From positions 186,001 to 250,000 of the forward strand of contig CAVNZM010000007.1 of the NCBI GenBank assembly GCA_963693365.1: 64,000 nt of DNA, read 5' to 3'. Shown here one piece after another: positions 24,125 through 36,676 of this stretch (positions within the stretch are counted from its first letter, which is position 1; each line of letters opens with the position of its first letter). A program made the position numbers and the translations under genes. Source of the stretch: Amoebidium appalachense. Taxonomy: Eukaryota > Ichthyosporea. The notes under the pieces were generated by a model that saw only the letters and a program-made list of their open reading frames with translations, searched no databases and was not told the origin of the DNA.

Positions 24125-25152
24125 GGTGGCGCTCTGAACACACCCTTGCGACCTCGCTACATGGCTATGTTATATAAAAACTTACAAACAGAAGCATGTA
24201 TAAAGAATAACACATACTAGTAGCTCCCACACCACCCCCGGCCTGGGCCTCCTTCAACAGACTGAAAGACCCTTTGAATTCACCGATTTCAGATTCCTAA
24301 TTGATTTTGGCGGCTCAAAGGTGGGGCCTAGCCATTCTATGCCGGTCATAGTCAAAATCTATTATAACACGATAAAGTCTAAACTATGAATAGGAAACAG
24401 GCTTTGGCGCTTTAATTAATAGAATGGAAAAGAAACCGACACACATTGCTTACAAGCAACATAGGAGTATCCGGCGCGTTTTTTGAGGTCAAAACAGGCA
24501 AAAACACATCTTTTTTGAGATGCGATTGACTCCCGCCGCCAGTCAGTCGGCAGCTAGCCGGAGGCGGTTTTGGCTGGTTTTAGGTGATTTTGACGTTGAA
24601 GGAGGCGTCGGACACCCCAGACCGCCTATATCAACTTTGCGCGCCTTTTTATTTCCTACAACTTTATTTAGAGGGCGAAAACCTCATTTCTACACGGTGA
24701 AATCGAACATAAACTCGCTTTCAGAGGCTGTAGATTTGTATTTGGCCCCGATTTTAGGCCCCACTTTTTGCCCAATTAGACGTGAGAACGGTGAATTCAA
24801 CGAACTCGCACCAAGTTGAAGCGAGCCTTGGCGCGGCTGAACGCTTACGTAACAGGCTGCATCGTGACCTGTAACCAATCAAACGTCTTTAGCAAGCGCA
24901 ATCTTACCATATATGGTTAATATGTCGCCATCATGCCGCATGCTGCGGTCCGGCAAAACCATTCGCTCACAGACACAGAGCACACCACCACACACCAAAA
25001 GAAAACGAGGATAATCTCGATAACTATTTAACTTAATATTAGCTACGCATGCAGAAGCAGCAACGTTAGCATAGACAGCACCTTCTATTAACTTCGGCCC
25101 ACCCCCACCCTTCCTATGCCCCCCCTACCACCCCCCTCCCCCTTAAGCCACC
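24125..25152. promoter_or_regulatory. Divergent promoter region between AlkB and TLC genes
   Basis: The two start codons face away from each other 1,028 bp apart, so both promoters must lie here unless there are unseen 5' exons. The DNA is unusually free of microsatellites. A CCAAT motif occurs near 24873. A diverged inverted repeat occupies 24252-24823 (separate entry). Confidence 0.5.
24252..24823. repeat. Diverged inverted repeat in the divergent promoter
   Basis: Left arm about 24252-24331 and right arm about 24755-24823. Shared blocks in reverse complement are CTTCAAC, TTGAATTCACCG, CTAATTG and GTGGGGCCTA, in the same order and with similar spacing. It looks like an old foldback element, and no transposase frame lies between the arms. 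Confidence 0.5.
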
Positions 25153-26739
25153 ATGTATGACGACCTTCATCCCCCCTCCTGCTATGCAGGGCCTGCCCAT
25201 AGCTGGGAGCGTGTCCTGCGCGGCCTTAACGCCGCCGTCTTCTACTGCTTTCTTTCTGCTGTATGCTGCCCCATCCCCCCCCCTCCCCTCCCCCCGGCCC
25301 CCTCCCCCCCTTCCTCTCTACCCTCTCCCCCCTCCCCCCCCCCCCCCCCCCCCCCCCCACCCCTCCTCACCCCTCCTCCTGCCCCCATCCCGTGATGCTC
25401 CTGCACCGCGAACACGCTCCCTCTGGCAACCCCCCCCCCCCCCCCCCCCTTCCCCCCTTCCCCCATCCGTTCCCCCCTGCCCCTCCCCTCCCCCCTTACC
25501 CGCAACACAATCCCCCCCCCCCCCCCCCCTCCCCGCTCTCCACCCCTCCTACCATTTCACACACCCACTGGTTTCCTTTTTGAGAATAGGTGTCAGCAGG
25601 CACGCGGTCACTTACACACAGAGGCACACACACACACACGCACAATCGCATGCGCAAAGGTACACCTGCACCTGAAAAACTCTTATACGAACACGCATAC
25701 AAACATACATAAACGCGCACACAGACGGACATACAACACACACAGAGACGCAGTTTTTTTCCATGCAGAAGGGCATTCACAAACGCCACTGGTGGATATT
25801 GGCATACATAATTACACTTACACTCGCACGGTTGCAAAAACTCTTGTATACCTTTATACACACACACACACACTCGTAGGCATAAACGTTTATACGCATG
25901 CCATGAAGAACATTTCCACCCACTCACTCATGCATTCACCCACCTAGTTACACACACGCATGCAAAGCACAGGCACACTCACCTACACACATAACTCAAC
26001 ACATGCGTGTGCAAGCGGAGGTCACCTAATGAACTCATATGCATCCACAAACAACCACACACATAACCTCGTGTTCCGACAACCATGCCACGGCATGGAG
26101 AGTGTAGGGACTATGTTCCGTGTTATGCTCATGGTTACTCACCACCACTCCCTCCGAAACAAGCAGTTATTTATCCGTATTTCTCCTCCGGGAAACAGTT
26201 ACGCCTCTCTCCCCCTGGATAACATTACGTCATCCCCCCCCCCCGGTCCCCCCCCTCTCCAGGTACTCTACTTTGGTGCCGACCGCATTCTAACCCAACG
26301 GTCTGTTGTCTATCGAAAGATGTCGGTCGCAGATAAGGTGGGTGGGAGGGTAAAGAGAAGGGCGGGGGGGGGGGGGGGGGGGGGGGGAGGGGGGAGGGAG
26401 GGACGGGGGGACGGGGGAGGGGGGGGGGAGGGGAGGAGGGGGGAGGGGGAGGGTTAAAAGGGTGGGTATAGGGACACGAGAGAGGGAGGACGAGAGAGGG
26501 GGGGCTTATGGAGATGGATTTTTTTTTTGGTTTTTGACGAAGGAATACCGTCATGAGAGTCATTGGTGTTGGTGTGTTGAGGGGGATGGATGGGTGTGCT
26601 TGGAGAGGGGAATGAGGGTCAGCCGAGAGTGGGGGGGGGGGGGGGGGGGGGGGGGGGGAAGGAAGAAGGGGGGAGTGAGGGGGGGGGGAGTAGGTCCCGT
26701 GACGGTTTTCTTGGCGTGAGCTGAGATTGGTTTTTTTTT

Positions 26740-26770
<31 letters not shown>

Positions 26771-27377
26771 GGGGAGGTGGGGGGAGGTTCTATAGATGAG
26801 CAGTGTGGACGGGTGCTAGTCGGGGCAATGAGGCTGCATGGTGTTTATAGACCACCACAGCCCCCCTTTCCCCTCCCCTTCTGCTTTCTATACCACACCT
26901 TCCCCTTCCCCCTCCCCCCCCCCCCCCCCCCTTCCCCCCCCCCCGGCCTCCACACTTAATCGTATCTCTGAACGATATCCCTCCCCCCCCCCCCCCCCCC
27001 CCATCCATCCCGCCGGCCACCCCCCCCCCCCCCCCCCCTGCCCCCCGTTTTCCCCTTCGTCCCCCCCCCCCCCCCCCCCCCCCCCCTTTCCCCCCGTCCA
27101 TCCCAGCCCCCCCCCCCCCCCCCCCCCCCGCCTCTTTCCCTTTCCCTCCCCCCCCCCCCCCCCCCCCCCCGTCCATCCCGCCTTTCCCCCCCCCCCGGTC
27201 CATCCCACCGGCCTCCCCCCTCTTTTCTTTTCGTCCCCCCCCCTCACCTCCCCCCCCCCCCCCCCATCCATCCCGCCGGCCACCCCCCCCCCCCCCCCCC
27301 TGCCCCCCGTTTTCCCCTTCGTCCCCCCCCCCCCCCCCCCCCCCCCCCCGCCCCCCCTTTCCCCCCGTCCATCCCAG

Positions 27378-27414
<37 letters not shown>

Positions 27415-27766
27415 CCTCTTTCCCTTTCCCTCCCCCCCCCCCCCCCGTCCATCCCGCCTTCCCCCCCCCCCCCCGGTCCATCCCACCGGCCTCCCCCCCT
27501 CTTTTCTTTTCGTCCCCCCCCTCACCTCCCCCCCCCCCCCTTGCCTTCCTCTCTCTTTCCCCTCCCCCCCGGCCCCTCCCTTTCTGGCCCCCCCTCCCCC
27601 CCCCCCCCCCCCCACCTCCCCTCTCCCCCGTTAAAAGGAAAAAAGTTGGGGGAGGGGGAGAGAGGGAGGTGGTTACATCCCATCTACTGCCTGGTTGCTC
27701 CTGCCCTCCGTGGTCTGTACCTAACAACCGACAAAAATGCTCCTCCCCCCCCCCTTCCCCGTCCCT

Positions 27767-27840
<74 letters not shown>

Positions 27841-28885
27841 CTGACTGTGCTACCCGTGTGTACTCCAATTTACATGCCGTGGTGGTGCCTTTTGGCCACA
27901 TGTACGCAATGTACAAGTGTGGAATCATGGGTGTGTGCCCGTAAACCACCTCCCCCCCCCCCTTCCCCCCACCCCTTGCCCCCTTTCTCCGCCCCCCCCC
28001 CCCTCCCCCCCCCATTCCCCCTCTTCTCCCCCCTCCCCCCTCCCCATAAAAAATAAAAGCGTGGTGTATGAGTTTTCTTCCTTCCCCCAATCCCCCTCCC
28101 CTTTAAAATAGTGCGTTAGCAGAGTTAGGCTTTGCGTGATATGCGATCTTGTTGAAACTCGAGCACTGTGAATGACAGCCCCCCCCCCCCCCCCCCCCCC
28201 CCGCCGTCTGTGACATCTTTATACTCTGCAGGGAGGTGTGTATGTGTGTGCTTCCCAGAAGGGGGGGAGGGGGGGGGGGGGGGGATGGTGATGGTTTTCT
28301 TCGAGGACAGTTGGAAGGGGATGCCTTTTGGGGGGGGGGGGGGGGGGGGGGGAGGTCGTGTGATAGGGGACCCGTGGAGGCTTAAACAGGGGAAGAAAAC
28401 CTAGGGGGACGTGGGGGAAAGGGGAGGGGAAGGGGGGGGGGGGTTGTGCACGTAGAAGTATATTGGAGGTTAGAAGTATATTGGAGGTTAGAAGTATATT
28501 GGAGGTTAGAAGTATATTGGAGGTTAGAAGTATATTGGAGGTTAGAAGTATATTGGAGGTTAGAAGTGGGGAGAGTGGGGTGGGTCCGTAGTGAAGGTAG
28601 TGACTCACACTTGCAATCCCGCACTTCTCCCCCCCTCCCCCCCCCCCCCCCCTCCCCCTTCCCCCTCAACACACACACACTCACACACACAGGTGACTGG
28701 TACACGTGGGAGTGCCCCATGCAGGAGATCGTGTTTGGGTTCAGTGTGGGCTACTTTGCCTTCGACACGTACGTGTTGTTGGTCTCTAGGCTGGAGTACT
28801 GGCAGGCATTCTTGGCCCACCATTTTATCGGCGCATCCCCATGTACGTGCCTGCTTGCATCTCCCCCCCCCCCCCCTCCCCCCTC

Positions 28886-28916
<31 letters not shown>

Positions 28917-28984
28917 CCGGACCTTTTTTTTTACACACACACGCACGCGCGCACACACATGCACACACATACCCAAACATTCAT

Positions 28985-29079
<95 letters not shown>

Positions 29080-29871
29080 CACACACGCACATATCCCAAG
29101 GCCAGCTGGTGACGCTATTTTTGTAACAAAGAGGAGTTGGCACAACACCCGGGGGAAGGCGGGTGGGTGTGTGTGTGTGGGGGGGGGGGGGGAGGGGGGG
29201 AGGAGAGGGAGGGGTCATTGTGTGGGTGATGATGTTAATTCTTCTTTTTTTTGGTGGTGGTGGTGGGGGGGGGGGGGGGGGGGGGGGGGGGTAGGTAGAG
29301 CCAAAAGGAAATCGATGGGACTGCAGTGTTTTGTTCGTGTTGGGTAGTTGGCATGGTTGGACCTGGGATCTGCTCCTGTGTATGCGGTGGTGGTGGTGGT
29401 GGTGGGGGGGGGGGGGGAGAGAGAAGGGAGGGGAGGGAGGCGGGGGGAGGGGGGGGGGGGGGGGTCTTGGACTAGGGTCTGGGAAGCCAGAAGCATGTAG
29501 AGGTTTTATAATGCAGATTTTTTTTTGAAGGGAAGGGGGGGGGGGAGAGGGGGGGGGGGGGGGGGGGATGGGGGGTTAAAACCAACGTGTCGTTATATTA
29601 TTGCAGATGTGGTTGCATTTGTGCCGGGCTGTGGGCGGTCATACTTCACAATGGGCATAGGCATGCTCATAGAGGTGGGTGGGGGGGGATGGGGAAAAAA
29701 AGGTGGTGATGGTGATGGGAAGGGGGAGGGGGGTGGGAGGGTTAAAAATGCTTTATAAGGCATGGGTCGGTGTTGGCGAATCTACCGTTTCTGGTTCGGT
29801 GGATGGAAGAAGGGGTGTGCGTGTTTTTTTTTTTTTTTTTTTTTTTTTTTTGGGGTGTGTGTATGGGGGTT

Positions 29872-29928
<57 letters not shown>

Positions 29929-30232
29929 TGCGTGAAGTTTGTGTGTATGCATGCCATGTGGAACAATCAAAATAAGAGGGGTTTCTCGATATGCATGTCG
30001 ATGGAACCCCCCCCCCCCCCCCGGCCCCTTCTATGTCCCTTGTTCACTTCTTCCAGACTGCTCCTATCCCCCCCGGTACTGTGGATGACGTGGGCCCCCC
30101 CTGAGGATGGGCTCTGCTTATTATGCATACTCTTTATGTATGGCTTGCATTCTGCATCGTGTTATCCGTTTGTTCTTGTGTACTTCGTACTTTTTGACGC
30201 ATTCAAAACCCCCCCCCCCACCACCACCACCA

Positions 30233-30315
<83 letters not shown>

Positions 30316-30586
30316 CATGCACGTAGCTCTCTACCTCTCCATATGTGGGTATACTCCCCATCCCCCACCACCTAGTTCTCTATAAATCGATATGAAAACA
30401 TGCTCCCCTTTCCCTCCCTTTGTCCTCTCATCCAACACAATCACCCCCAATCCAACCCCAATCCCCATCTCGCCCATTCTTCCCCCCCTCCCCCCCTCTT
30501 CCCGTACTTCGTACTCTATAGCGCATTATAACCCCTCCCCCCCCCCCCCCCCCCCCCCGGCGTCTTGCCCGTCTGGTACTCTTTAT

Positions 30587-30643
<57 letters not shown>

Positions 30644-31994
30644 ACCACCACCACCACTACACACACACACTTTGGCACACACACACCTCATTCGGCCATC
30701 CGCTCTCCCTCAAGTTCCCCCCTCTACCGCTGTCCTTCCGGGGTTAAACCCCCCCCCCCCCCCAAAAAAAAAAAAAAAAAAAAAAAGGGAAAAAAGTTTC
30801 ACCCACCCAATCCCTCCTCACCTATTGCTGTTGAAACAAAGTATGGGTTGGGAACCACGCGCGAGAGGTTAAAGAGTCGAAACCCATCCTTTTGTGGAGG
30901 CATAGGAACCCCCCTGATGATGGGCTCTGTTCAAATGTCTTCTGCCTGCACGCTTAATTGTTTTGATTTTGGGTTTCCCACCTTTGTGACGCTTTGTTGT
31001 TGCTCTTTGTTGTCTCCTCCATATCTCCAACCCTCTAACGCATACATCACTCCCCCCCCCCCCCCCCCCCCTCCCCCCCCTCCCCCCCCCGAAACTCGGG
31101 TACTGTGGATGACGTGGGCCTCCCCTGAGGATGGGCTCTGCTTATTATGCATACTCTTTATGTATGGCTTGCATTCTGCATCGTGTTATCCGTTTGTTCT
31201 TGTGTACTTCGTACTTTTTGACGCATTCAAACCCCCCCCTCTTTTCCTCCGAGTATCGTTCCACCCCCCTTTATGACTCTAATATGGGCTGCAGGTGACC
31301 AACATCTTTATGAATGCAACGTGGTGGCTGGACAAATATGGGAAGAGGGTATGTAACTTCCTGCCTGTGATGCACGTGTGCTTGAACCTTACACACCCAC
31401 ATGCATTTAACCCCACTTAAACACTCACACACATACCCTCAACCCAACACGTAAGCACACACCCAAATCTCCACATGTTTACCCCCCACACATACACTTC
31501 AACGCTGTAAACACACAGACACATCCGCCTGCAAGCACACGCTCATATAGGGCACTGTAGTCAATAGATCGATATCAATACATGCTCATATTTTAAAGCT
31601 CTTCAACCTGATTTTTTAAATCTTTCTCGCCAAATATAGGTCCCTCCTTGCTTTCACCCAGCCTCACATAAGCACCAACACCTGCCATCAAGTGTCTGTT
31701 ATAGTTTTAGGTGGATGGAGGGTAGGCATTGAACCAAGGGGAAGCAGGGTGGGGGGATGGGGGGGATGGGGTATATATGCAAACACAGCTGTGCATGTGG
31801 GTGGTGGGTGGGTGGGTGGGTTTGTGTGTGGGGCCGTAGTGTACAAGTGTGGGTGTAGGTTCCTGTGCGCTCGCATGCGCCTGTGTTGTGTATGTGTGCA
31901 TATCGGATGTTTTTTTTCCTCCTTGTTGTGTGTGGCAGGGGGGAGGCCGGCGGAGGGGGCGGGGAGGAAGGAGGTGGGGGTACGGGGGGAACGG

Positions 31995-32032
<38 letters not shown>

Positions 32033-32294
32033 GGCAGAGACCACGTTTCTGTTGCTGACGTTGCTGCAGGACTCACGGCTCTACACGGTCAGCTGCTACG
32101 CAAACTTTGCAAACTGGGTGGTGTTTAGGGTTGCCATGATCTACTGGCTGGCGTACGGCATGTTTGTCCGGGTACGTGCAGGCACATGCATATGCGCATG
32201 CACACACACATACACACACCTACACATGCTACACTTGCCCATGCAATGGCTCACGCACATGCACACACCTACAGACACAGTGCACATGCACGCG

Positions 32295-32354
<60 letters not shown>

Positions 32355-32661
32355 CATGCAGACATGCACACACTCTTACACCCACACATACACACACACA
32401 TACACATGCCCATGCTCACATGCTCATGCAAGCACACACGAACGCACATGCCTTCACAGAGACACATCCGCTTCCCTGTTCTTTTTGGCGCATTTTACAT
32501 ATACAAAAATGCTCCGATCCCCCCCCCCCCCCCCCCCCCCCCCTCGATGGGCTCGGCTGATGCCGCACACACTTTGTGTTTTGGTTTCCGAACCATGCTA
32601 CTTTGATCTGTGTCGATCCCTTCACTGTGTGGTTGAGCTTCAAGTAGTGGCTACATTCCAG

Positions 32662-32725
<64 letters not shown>

Positions 32726-32868
32726 GCCTGCACGCACATACATACGCACACACCACAACCACCGAGCACACAGATTCACAAGCACCACATATACAGCCAT
32801 CATACCCCTTAACACGATTCTGGTTTCCTACCCCTTCCCCATGGCTCCGGGGCATCTTGTTAAGCTAA

Positions 32869-32954
<86 letters not shown>

Positions 32955-33429
32955 CATCCCAGTCTACGGCCTGCAGTGCCCCTGTGTGTGGCCACACTAC
33001 ATCATCTCAGGCTTCCTCCTCCCCTTCTGCACATATGTCTTTTTCACTATCGTTTTGCCAGACTTCATTACCCAGGTACCTCCCCCTTCCCCCCCTCTTC
33101 CCTCCCCACAGAAAAAAAAAAGAAAGAAAGGAAAGCAAAGAAAAGGAGAGGGAGGAAGAGAGAAAGAGAGAACCCACCACACCAGCCACGTGAGCATGTA
33201 AATTGCTAATGTGCGCTACACTCAAAGGCTCTGTGACCGGGGGCCGGGGATGGGGAAGGGGGAGGAGGGGCAGGAGAAGCCAGCGGAGGGGGAGGGGAGG
33301 AAGGGGGGGGGGGGGGGGGACGGGACGGGAACCGGTGGTGGTGCGTGTGTGCATGTGTGTGTGTGTTTGTGCGTGTGCGATATTCGCGTGTTAATGTGGA
33401 TGTACACCACCTACACACGAATAACTCGC

Positions 33430-33465
<36 letters not shown>

Positions 33466-33637
33466 TCCCCCCCCCCCCCCCCCCCCCCCCCCTCGGGCCT
33501 TTTTCGCTCTCGTTTATCTCCCCGTCCCCACTCTTATTCACGCTCCTTTCTATTCTTTCTCCCTCCCCCCCCCCCCCCCCCCCTCCCTCCCCTACCCCTT
33601 CCCTTTTTCCCTCTCTCCCTCCTTTACGACGTCTTCT

Positions 33638-33668
<31 letters not shown>

Positions 33669-33859
33669 CCTCCCCCCTTCCCCTCGTTTTCGCTCCCTCC
33701 ATGACTACCCCACCCCCTCCCCCCCCACCCCAACCCCACCCACCCACAAACACACACACGACTACCCACAAACAGATTCGGGAAACACGTGCGCGCCGGG
33801 AGAGGCGGATGTACAAAAGCATCGAACGCAAGGCCACCCACCTGCCGGGGAGCATGTGA
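25153..33859 (+). CDS. TLC-domain (TRAM-LAG1-CLN8) multi-pass membrane protein (nine exons)
   Basis: Exons: 25153-25260, 26263-26337, 27840-27930, 28693-28842, 29607-29674, 31295-31348, 32070-32171, 32953-33075, 33776-33859. Every junction is GT..AG and all phases match, giving 284 residues. Conserved TLC landmarks are in order: GFSVGYFAFD (107-116), the HH pair at 134-135, IEVTNIFMN across the exon 5/6 junction, DKYGKRDSRLY across exon 6/7, and RVAMIYWLAYG. Later spans include PHYIISGFLLPFCTYVFF. The basic C-terminus (RRERRMYKSIERK) would be cytosolic. It is most like the TLCD4/TMEM56 branch rather than ceramide synthases, since the Lag1 HxxHH region is reduced to HH. Family members act in ER or plasma-membrane lipid homeostasis; the exact activity is unknown. 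Start context gccaccATGt is strong. It is head-to-head with the AlkB gene. Confidence 0.9.
26731..26774. repeat. T run joined to G run (TLC intron 2)
   Basis: About 18 T followed by about 25 G. Intron 2 is G-rich in its first third and C-rich in the rest (26860-27760), so opposite ends of the transcript could pair. Confidence 0.85.
27773..27839. repeat. (CA)n reaching the 3' splice site of TLC exon 3
   Basis: About 33 CA units whose last unit continues into the acceptor cag at 27837-27839. No conventional polypyrimidine tract lies between the repeat and the exon. Confidence 0.9.
28454..28562. repeat. 18-bp minisatellite in TLC intron 3
   Basis: Six identical units of AGAAGTATATTGGAGGTT plus a partial seventh. 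The unit length is a multiple of three, so all frames stay open, but the array lies inside an intron and is not coding. Confidence 0.9.
28986..29086. repeat. (CA)n microsatellite in TLC intron 4
   Basis: About 48 CA units with a single interruption, followed 80 bases later by GT and G runs, so the two repeats are complementary within one intron. Confidence 0.9.
29826..29927. repeat. T run, GT block and 40-base G run in TLC intron 5
   Basis: About 26 T, a short GT-rich bridge, and about 42 G. Confidence 0.85.
30075..30220 (+). mobile_element. Dispersed poly(C)-tailed element, copy D (TLC intron 5)
   Basis: Begins at GGTACTGTGGATGACGTGGG immediately after a C run, then CTGAGGATGGGCTCTGCTTA, and ends TTCGTACTTTTTGACGCATT plus C run. 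More than 100 bases are identical to copy E at 31091, forming a second subfamily distinct from copies A and B. Confidence 0.75.
30233..30308. repeat. (CA)n microsatellite
   Basis: About 37 CA units directly after the C run and CCA repeats at the end of copy D. Confidence 0.9.
30586..30643. repeat. Poly(C) run, about 54 bases
   Basis: One of the longest uninterrupted homopolymers in the window, followed by (ACC)n. A fragment with GTACTTCGTACT (30499-30510) and GCATTATAAC lies just upstream and may be another truncated copy of the dispersed element. Confidence 0.85.
31091..31238 (+). mobile_element. Dispersed poly(C)-tailed element, copy E (TLC intron 5)
   Basis: Begins GAAACTCGGGTACTGTGGAT right after C runs and is identical to copy D across the body. 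It ends GACGCATTCAAACCCCCCC, 57 bases before the exon 6 boundary at 31295. Confidence 0.75.
32868..32952. repeat. (CA)n forming the 3' splice site of TLC exon 8
   Basis: About 41 CA units that end in the acceptor cag at 32950-32952. The repeat itself replaces a polypyrimidine tract. Confidence 0.9.
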
Positions 33860-33982
33860 CGTCATCATGACGTCATTATACCCGCCTTTAGGCTGTTATT
33901 CTTCGTTTTTAATATATATTTTTCTCGTGCACACTCAACACACGGTTATTTCGTTGTATATCGTCATTTTGCTTAAATCGAC

Positions 33983-34458
33983 AATGGGGCTCTCCACACT
34001 GCGCCGATGGACTGGTTTTGGATTGACAGTCCATCGGAGCTCCGATTGACCACGCTCGACCATATTTGGGTTTTTCGCAAGTCCATCCGATCGGAGCGTC
34101 CAGACTGGTCACGGATTGACGGTAACGCTGGGTTGTCATGTCTAAGATGCCTAACGCGCGGTCCATTTTTGGCTATTTTCTTTGCAATTAGTTAATTGGT
34201 AGGTGCGAATAGACATTTGGTAAAGTACGGAATGATTGGTTCTAATATTGGGCTGAAAGTCAATCCGGGCCCGGATTGAAACGCCGATGGACTGGCGGTT
34301 AATCCGGGAGTCAATCCGAATTCAACTGGGTTCGGCCAAAGTTGGCAAGCGCAGTCCATCGGACTCGGTGTGGACGCCAGATCGATTGGACTCCGTTCCA
34401 AATTAGGCAAATTTGGTCAATCCGGAGCGTCAGTCGGCGCAGTGTGGACAGCCCCATT
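33983..34458. mobile_element. 476-bp non-autonomous element with terminal inverted repeats
   Basis: The ends 33983-34007 and 34434-34458 are inverted repeats of 25 bp with one mismatch: AATGGGGCT, one variable base, then TCCACACTGCGCCGA. Internal blocks such as GGATTGAC and GTCCATCGG recur in both orientations. There is no transposase frame. Target-site duplications are not clear (TTAA occurs near both ends but at different distances), so the superfamily is open. Confidence 0.7.
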
Positions 34459-35008
34459 AATAGGTTCAAGCAGCCAGATTCGACACACTAAGCACACCCC
34501 CAACCACTGGTGCACACACAAAACATGCACAAACACAAGATGCTTGCACGTGCACACAGCTCGTGCACACACAAACACGTGCACACACGTGCACACGCAC
34601 ACACGTGCTCACCGTGCTTTTTCGTCTTTGAACACGTTACGTTGACGTCGTTGCTTGCTCCTACCCTAGTCTCGTGTGGATAATGATTCCATTTAGTTGG
34701 CACGTTGCCGTGTGTGTGCACGATATAACGTAACTGATAGTTGGAATGTGCACGCACGTGTGCGCACACGTGCAATATTTGAAAGACACGTATGAAATGA
34801 TGTAATGGCAATCAATTTGCCTGCATGCCTTAGATTGGGTCTGTGTTTGGATTATTATATGCTTCTGTATTTGCCTATAGCTATTAAAGAGGCTCCTTTC
34901 CGGTCCTGTGTCTGCCTTTAAAGCTTCCCCCTCTCCCCCTTCTCAACGAGCACACATTTTGCCAACAAATGCGATTTAAGTGCACATGTGTGCGCGAGAA
35001 CATGCACA

Positions 35009-35277
35009 GACACACAATCTGCTAATATCAGAGAGTTTGGCTAAATTCTCCATAGACACACGTACACACACACACCCGCACACAGACACACAATCTGCTA
35101 ATATCAGAGAGCTTGGCTAATTTCTCCATAGACACACGTACACACACACACCCGCAGACAGACACACAATCTGCTAATATCAGAGAGCTTGGCTAATTTC
35201 TCCATAGACACACGTACACACACACCCGCACACAGACACACAATCTGCTAATATCAGAGAGTTTGGCTAAATTCTCG
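35009..35277. repeat. 76-bp minisatellite, four copies
   Basis: Units start at about 35016, 35092, 35168 and 35242 (spacing 76, 76, 74), each with AATCTGCTAATATCAGAGAG, TTGGCTAA and a CACA-rich tail. The last copy is incomplete. Unit length, lack of unique spacers and eukaryotic context exclude CRISPR. Confidence 0.9.
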
Positions 35278-35827
35278 TACATGTAAACACACATCTCGGC
35301 GTGCACAGGCCCATGTGCCGGCTGGAAGGGCATACAGTCTCCTGTCGAATTCATTTCGTGCAATCTGGGCATTCAGAGTATGAGATATCTTGCACGTGCA
35401 TCACCCACGCTTACATATGTTGCCCATGGTCCAGCCACATGCAATCAACGGATGACTTTGCTTCCGATGTGTCCGCCCCAACCACCAATCTAATCCGGAT
35501 CATAATCTGCTCTGATACAGCATACACACCTTTTTGATCACGTGGGCACACAAAGTGTCAACTCCCCCTCCCCCCCCCCCCTCTCCTCACCGGTACACAC
35601 TCAAACTACTCCGGCACCCAATAGAGTCTTGCAAATCTATTTACAATGCACGTTATGGTACCCATACGGCTGCATAGAAACGTTGTTCACACTTCACATA
35701 GATGGTAACTACTGTAGACATCTTTTTATATTATGAAACCTCCCCGAGGGCCGACATCCCCTCCAGAGGATCCCCCCTCGCCCGGCCCTCCCCACCACCC
35801 ACGTCTCCTTCCCCTCCCCCCTTGCTC

Positions 35828-36484
35828 TTAGTAGACCTTGACCGAGCCATCCCCTGCATGTGCCACATACATAACCCCAGTATCCCGAGCCACAGCCACA
35901 GCAGTAGGACTGGCCAACTTGGGCACCCCCATGACGCCTATCTCGCACAGGAACACCCCCGTAGATGTGAATGCCAGAATTTTCTGGTTGTCTTTGTCCG
36001 CCACAAGCACCTGCCCGTGCCCGTCCGCACACATATGGATGGGCCCGTAGAACTGCCCACTGCCCTTGCCTTCTCCTGCGCAGCCACCACCCAGGTGTCA
36101 GTGTGTGTGCATGTGCATGCACGTGCAGTCAGACCATGAGACCCGAGGCCCCGGGGGAGCGAGGGACAGGGGGGAGGGAGTGGGAGGGGGAGGGGGAGAG
36201 AGGGAGGGGAGGGGGGAGAAGGGAGGCCGGGGAGAGAATACATTCAGGAGAGAGGGACGGAGAGGGGCCGGGGCGGGAAGGGAGCCTCAGGAAAGAGGAC
36301 GAAGGGGGGGTCTATGTCAAAATATTCTTGTTTGTGCAGTATACCAGCGGCTGCGGTGTTTGTATGTAAAATTTACGTGGTGGATGGTTGCCGTTGCTAT
36401 TGTGGCCTAGCTTTCGATTGAGCGACTGTGTTTTTGTGTGTGGGTGGTACTCTGCAAGGCTCTGTTTTGGTGTTTTTTTTTTTT

Positions 36485-36516
<32 letters not shown>

Positions 36517-36624
36517 TGTACGGGGAAGAGAGGGGGGTTGGGGGGGTGGGTGGGTGGGGGGGTGGGGGGGGGGGGGGGGGGGGAAATAGAAGCCATAAAA
36601 AAAACAGCGAAAGAGACTTTCTTT

Positions 36625-36676
<52 letters not shown>

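Larger units (their letters stand above)
33860..35827. other. Intergenic between convergent TLC and BTB-NHL genes
   Basis: The two genes converge, so this contains both 3' flanks. It holds a terminal-inverted-repeat element (33983-34458), GT/CA-rich DNA near 34500-34630 and a 76-bp tandem repeat (35009-35277). No exon is supported. Confidence 0.5.

Noticed and set aside
26838-28090. Very long open frames rich in Pro (plus) or Gly (minus)
   Set aside because: They are translations of C and G runs inside TLC intron 2 and 3; frames stay open because CCC/GGG repeats contain no stops, and real exon 3 (27840-27930) uses a different structure with splice sites.
35009-35277. CRISPR-like regular array
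   Set aside because: The repeated unit is the whole 76 bp with no unique spacers, and the host is eukaryotic; it is a minisatellite.
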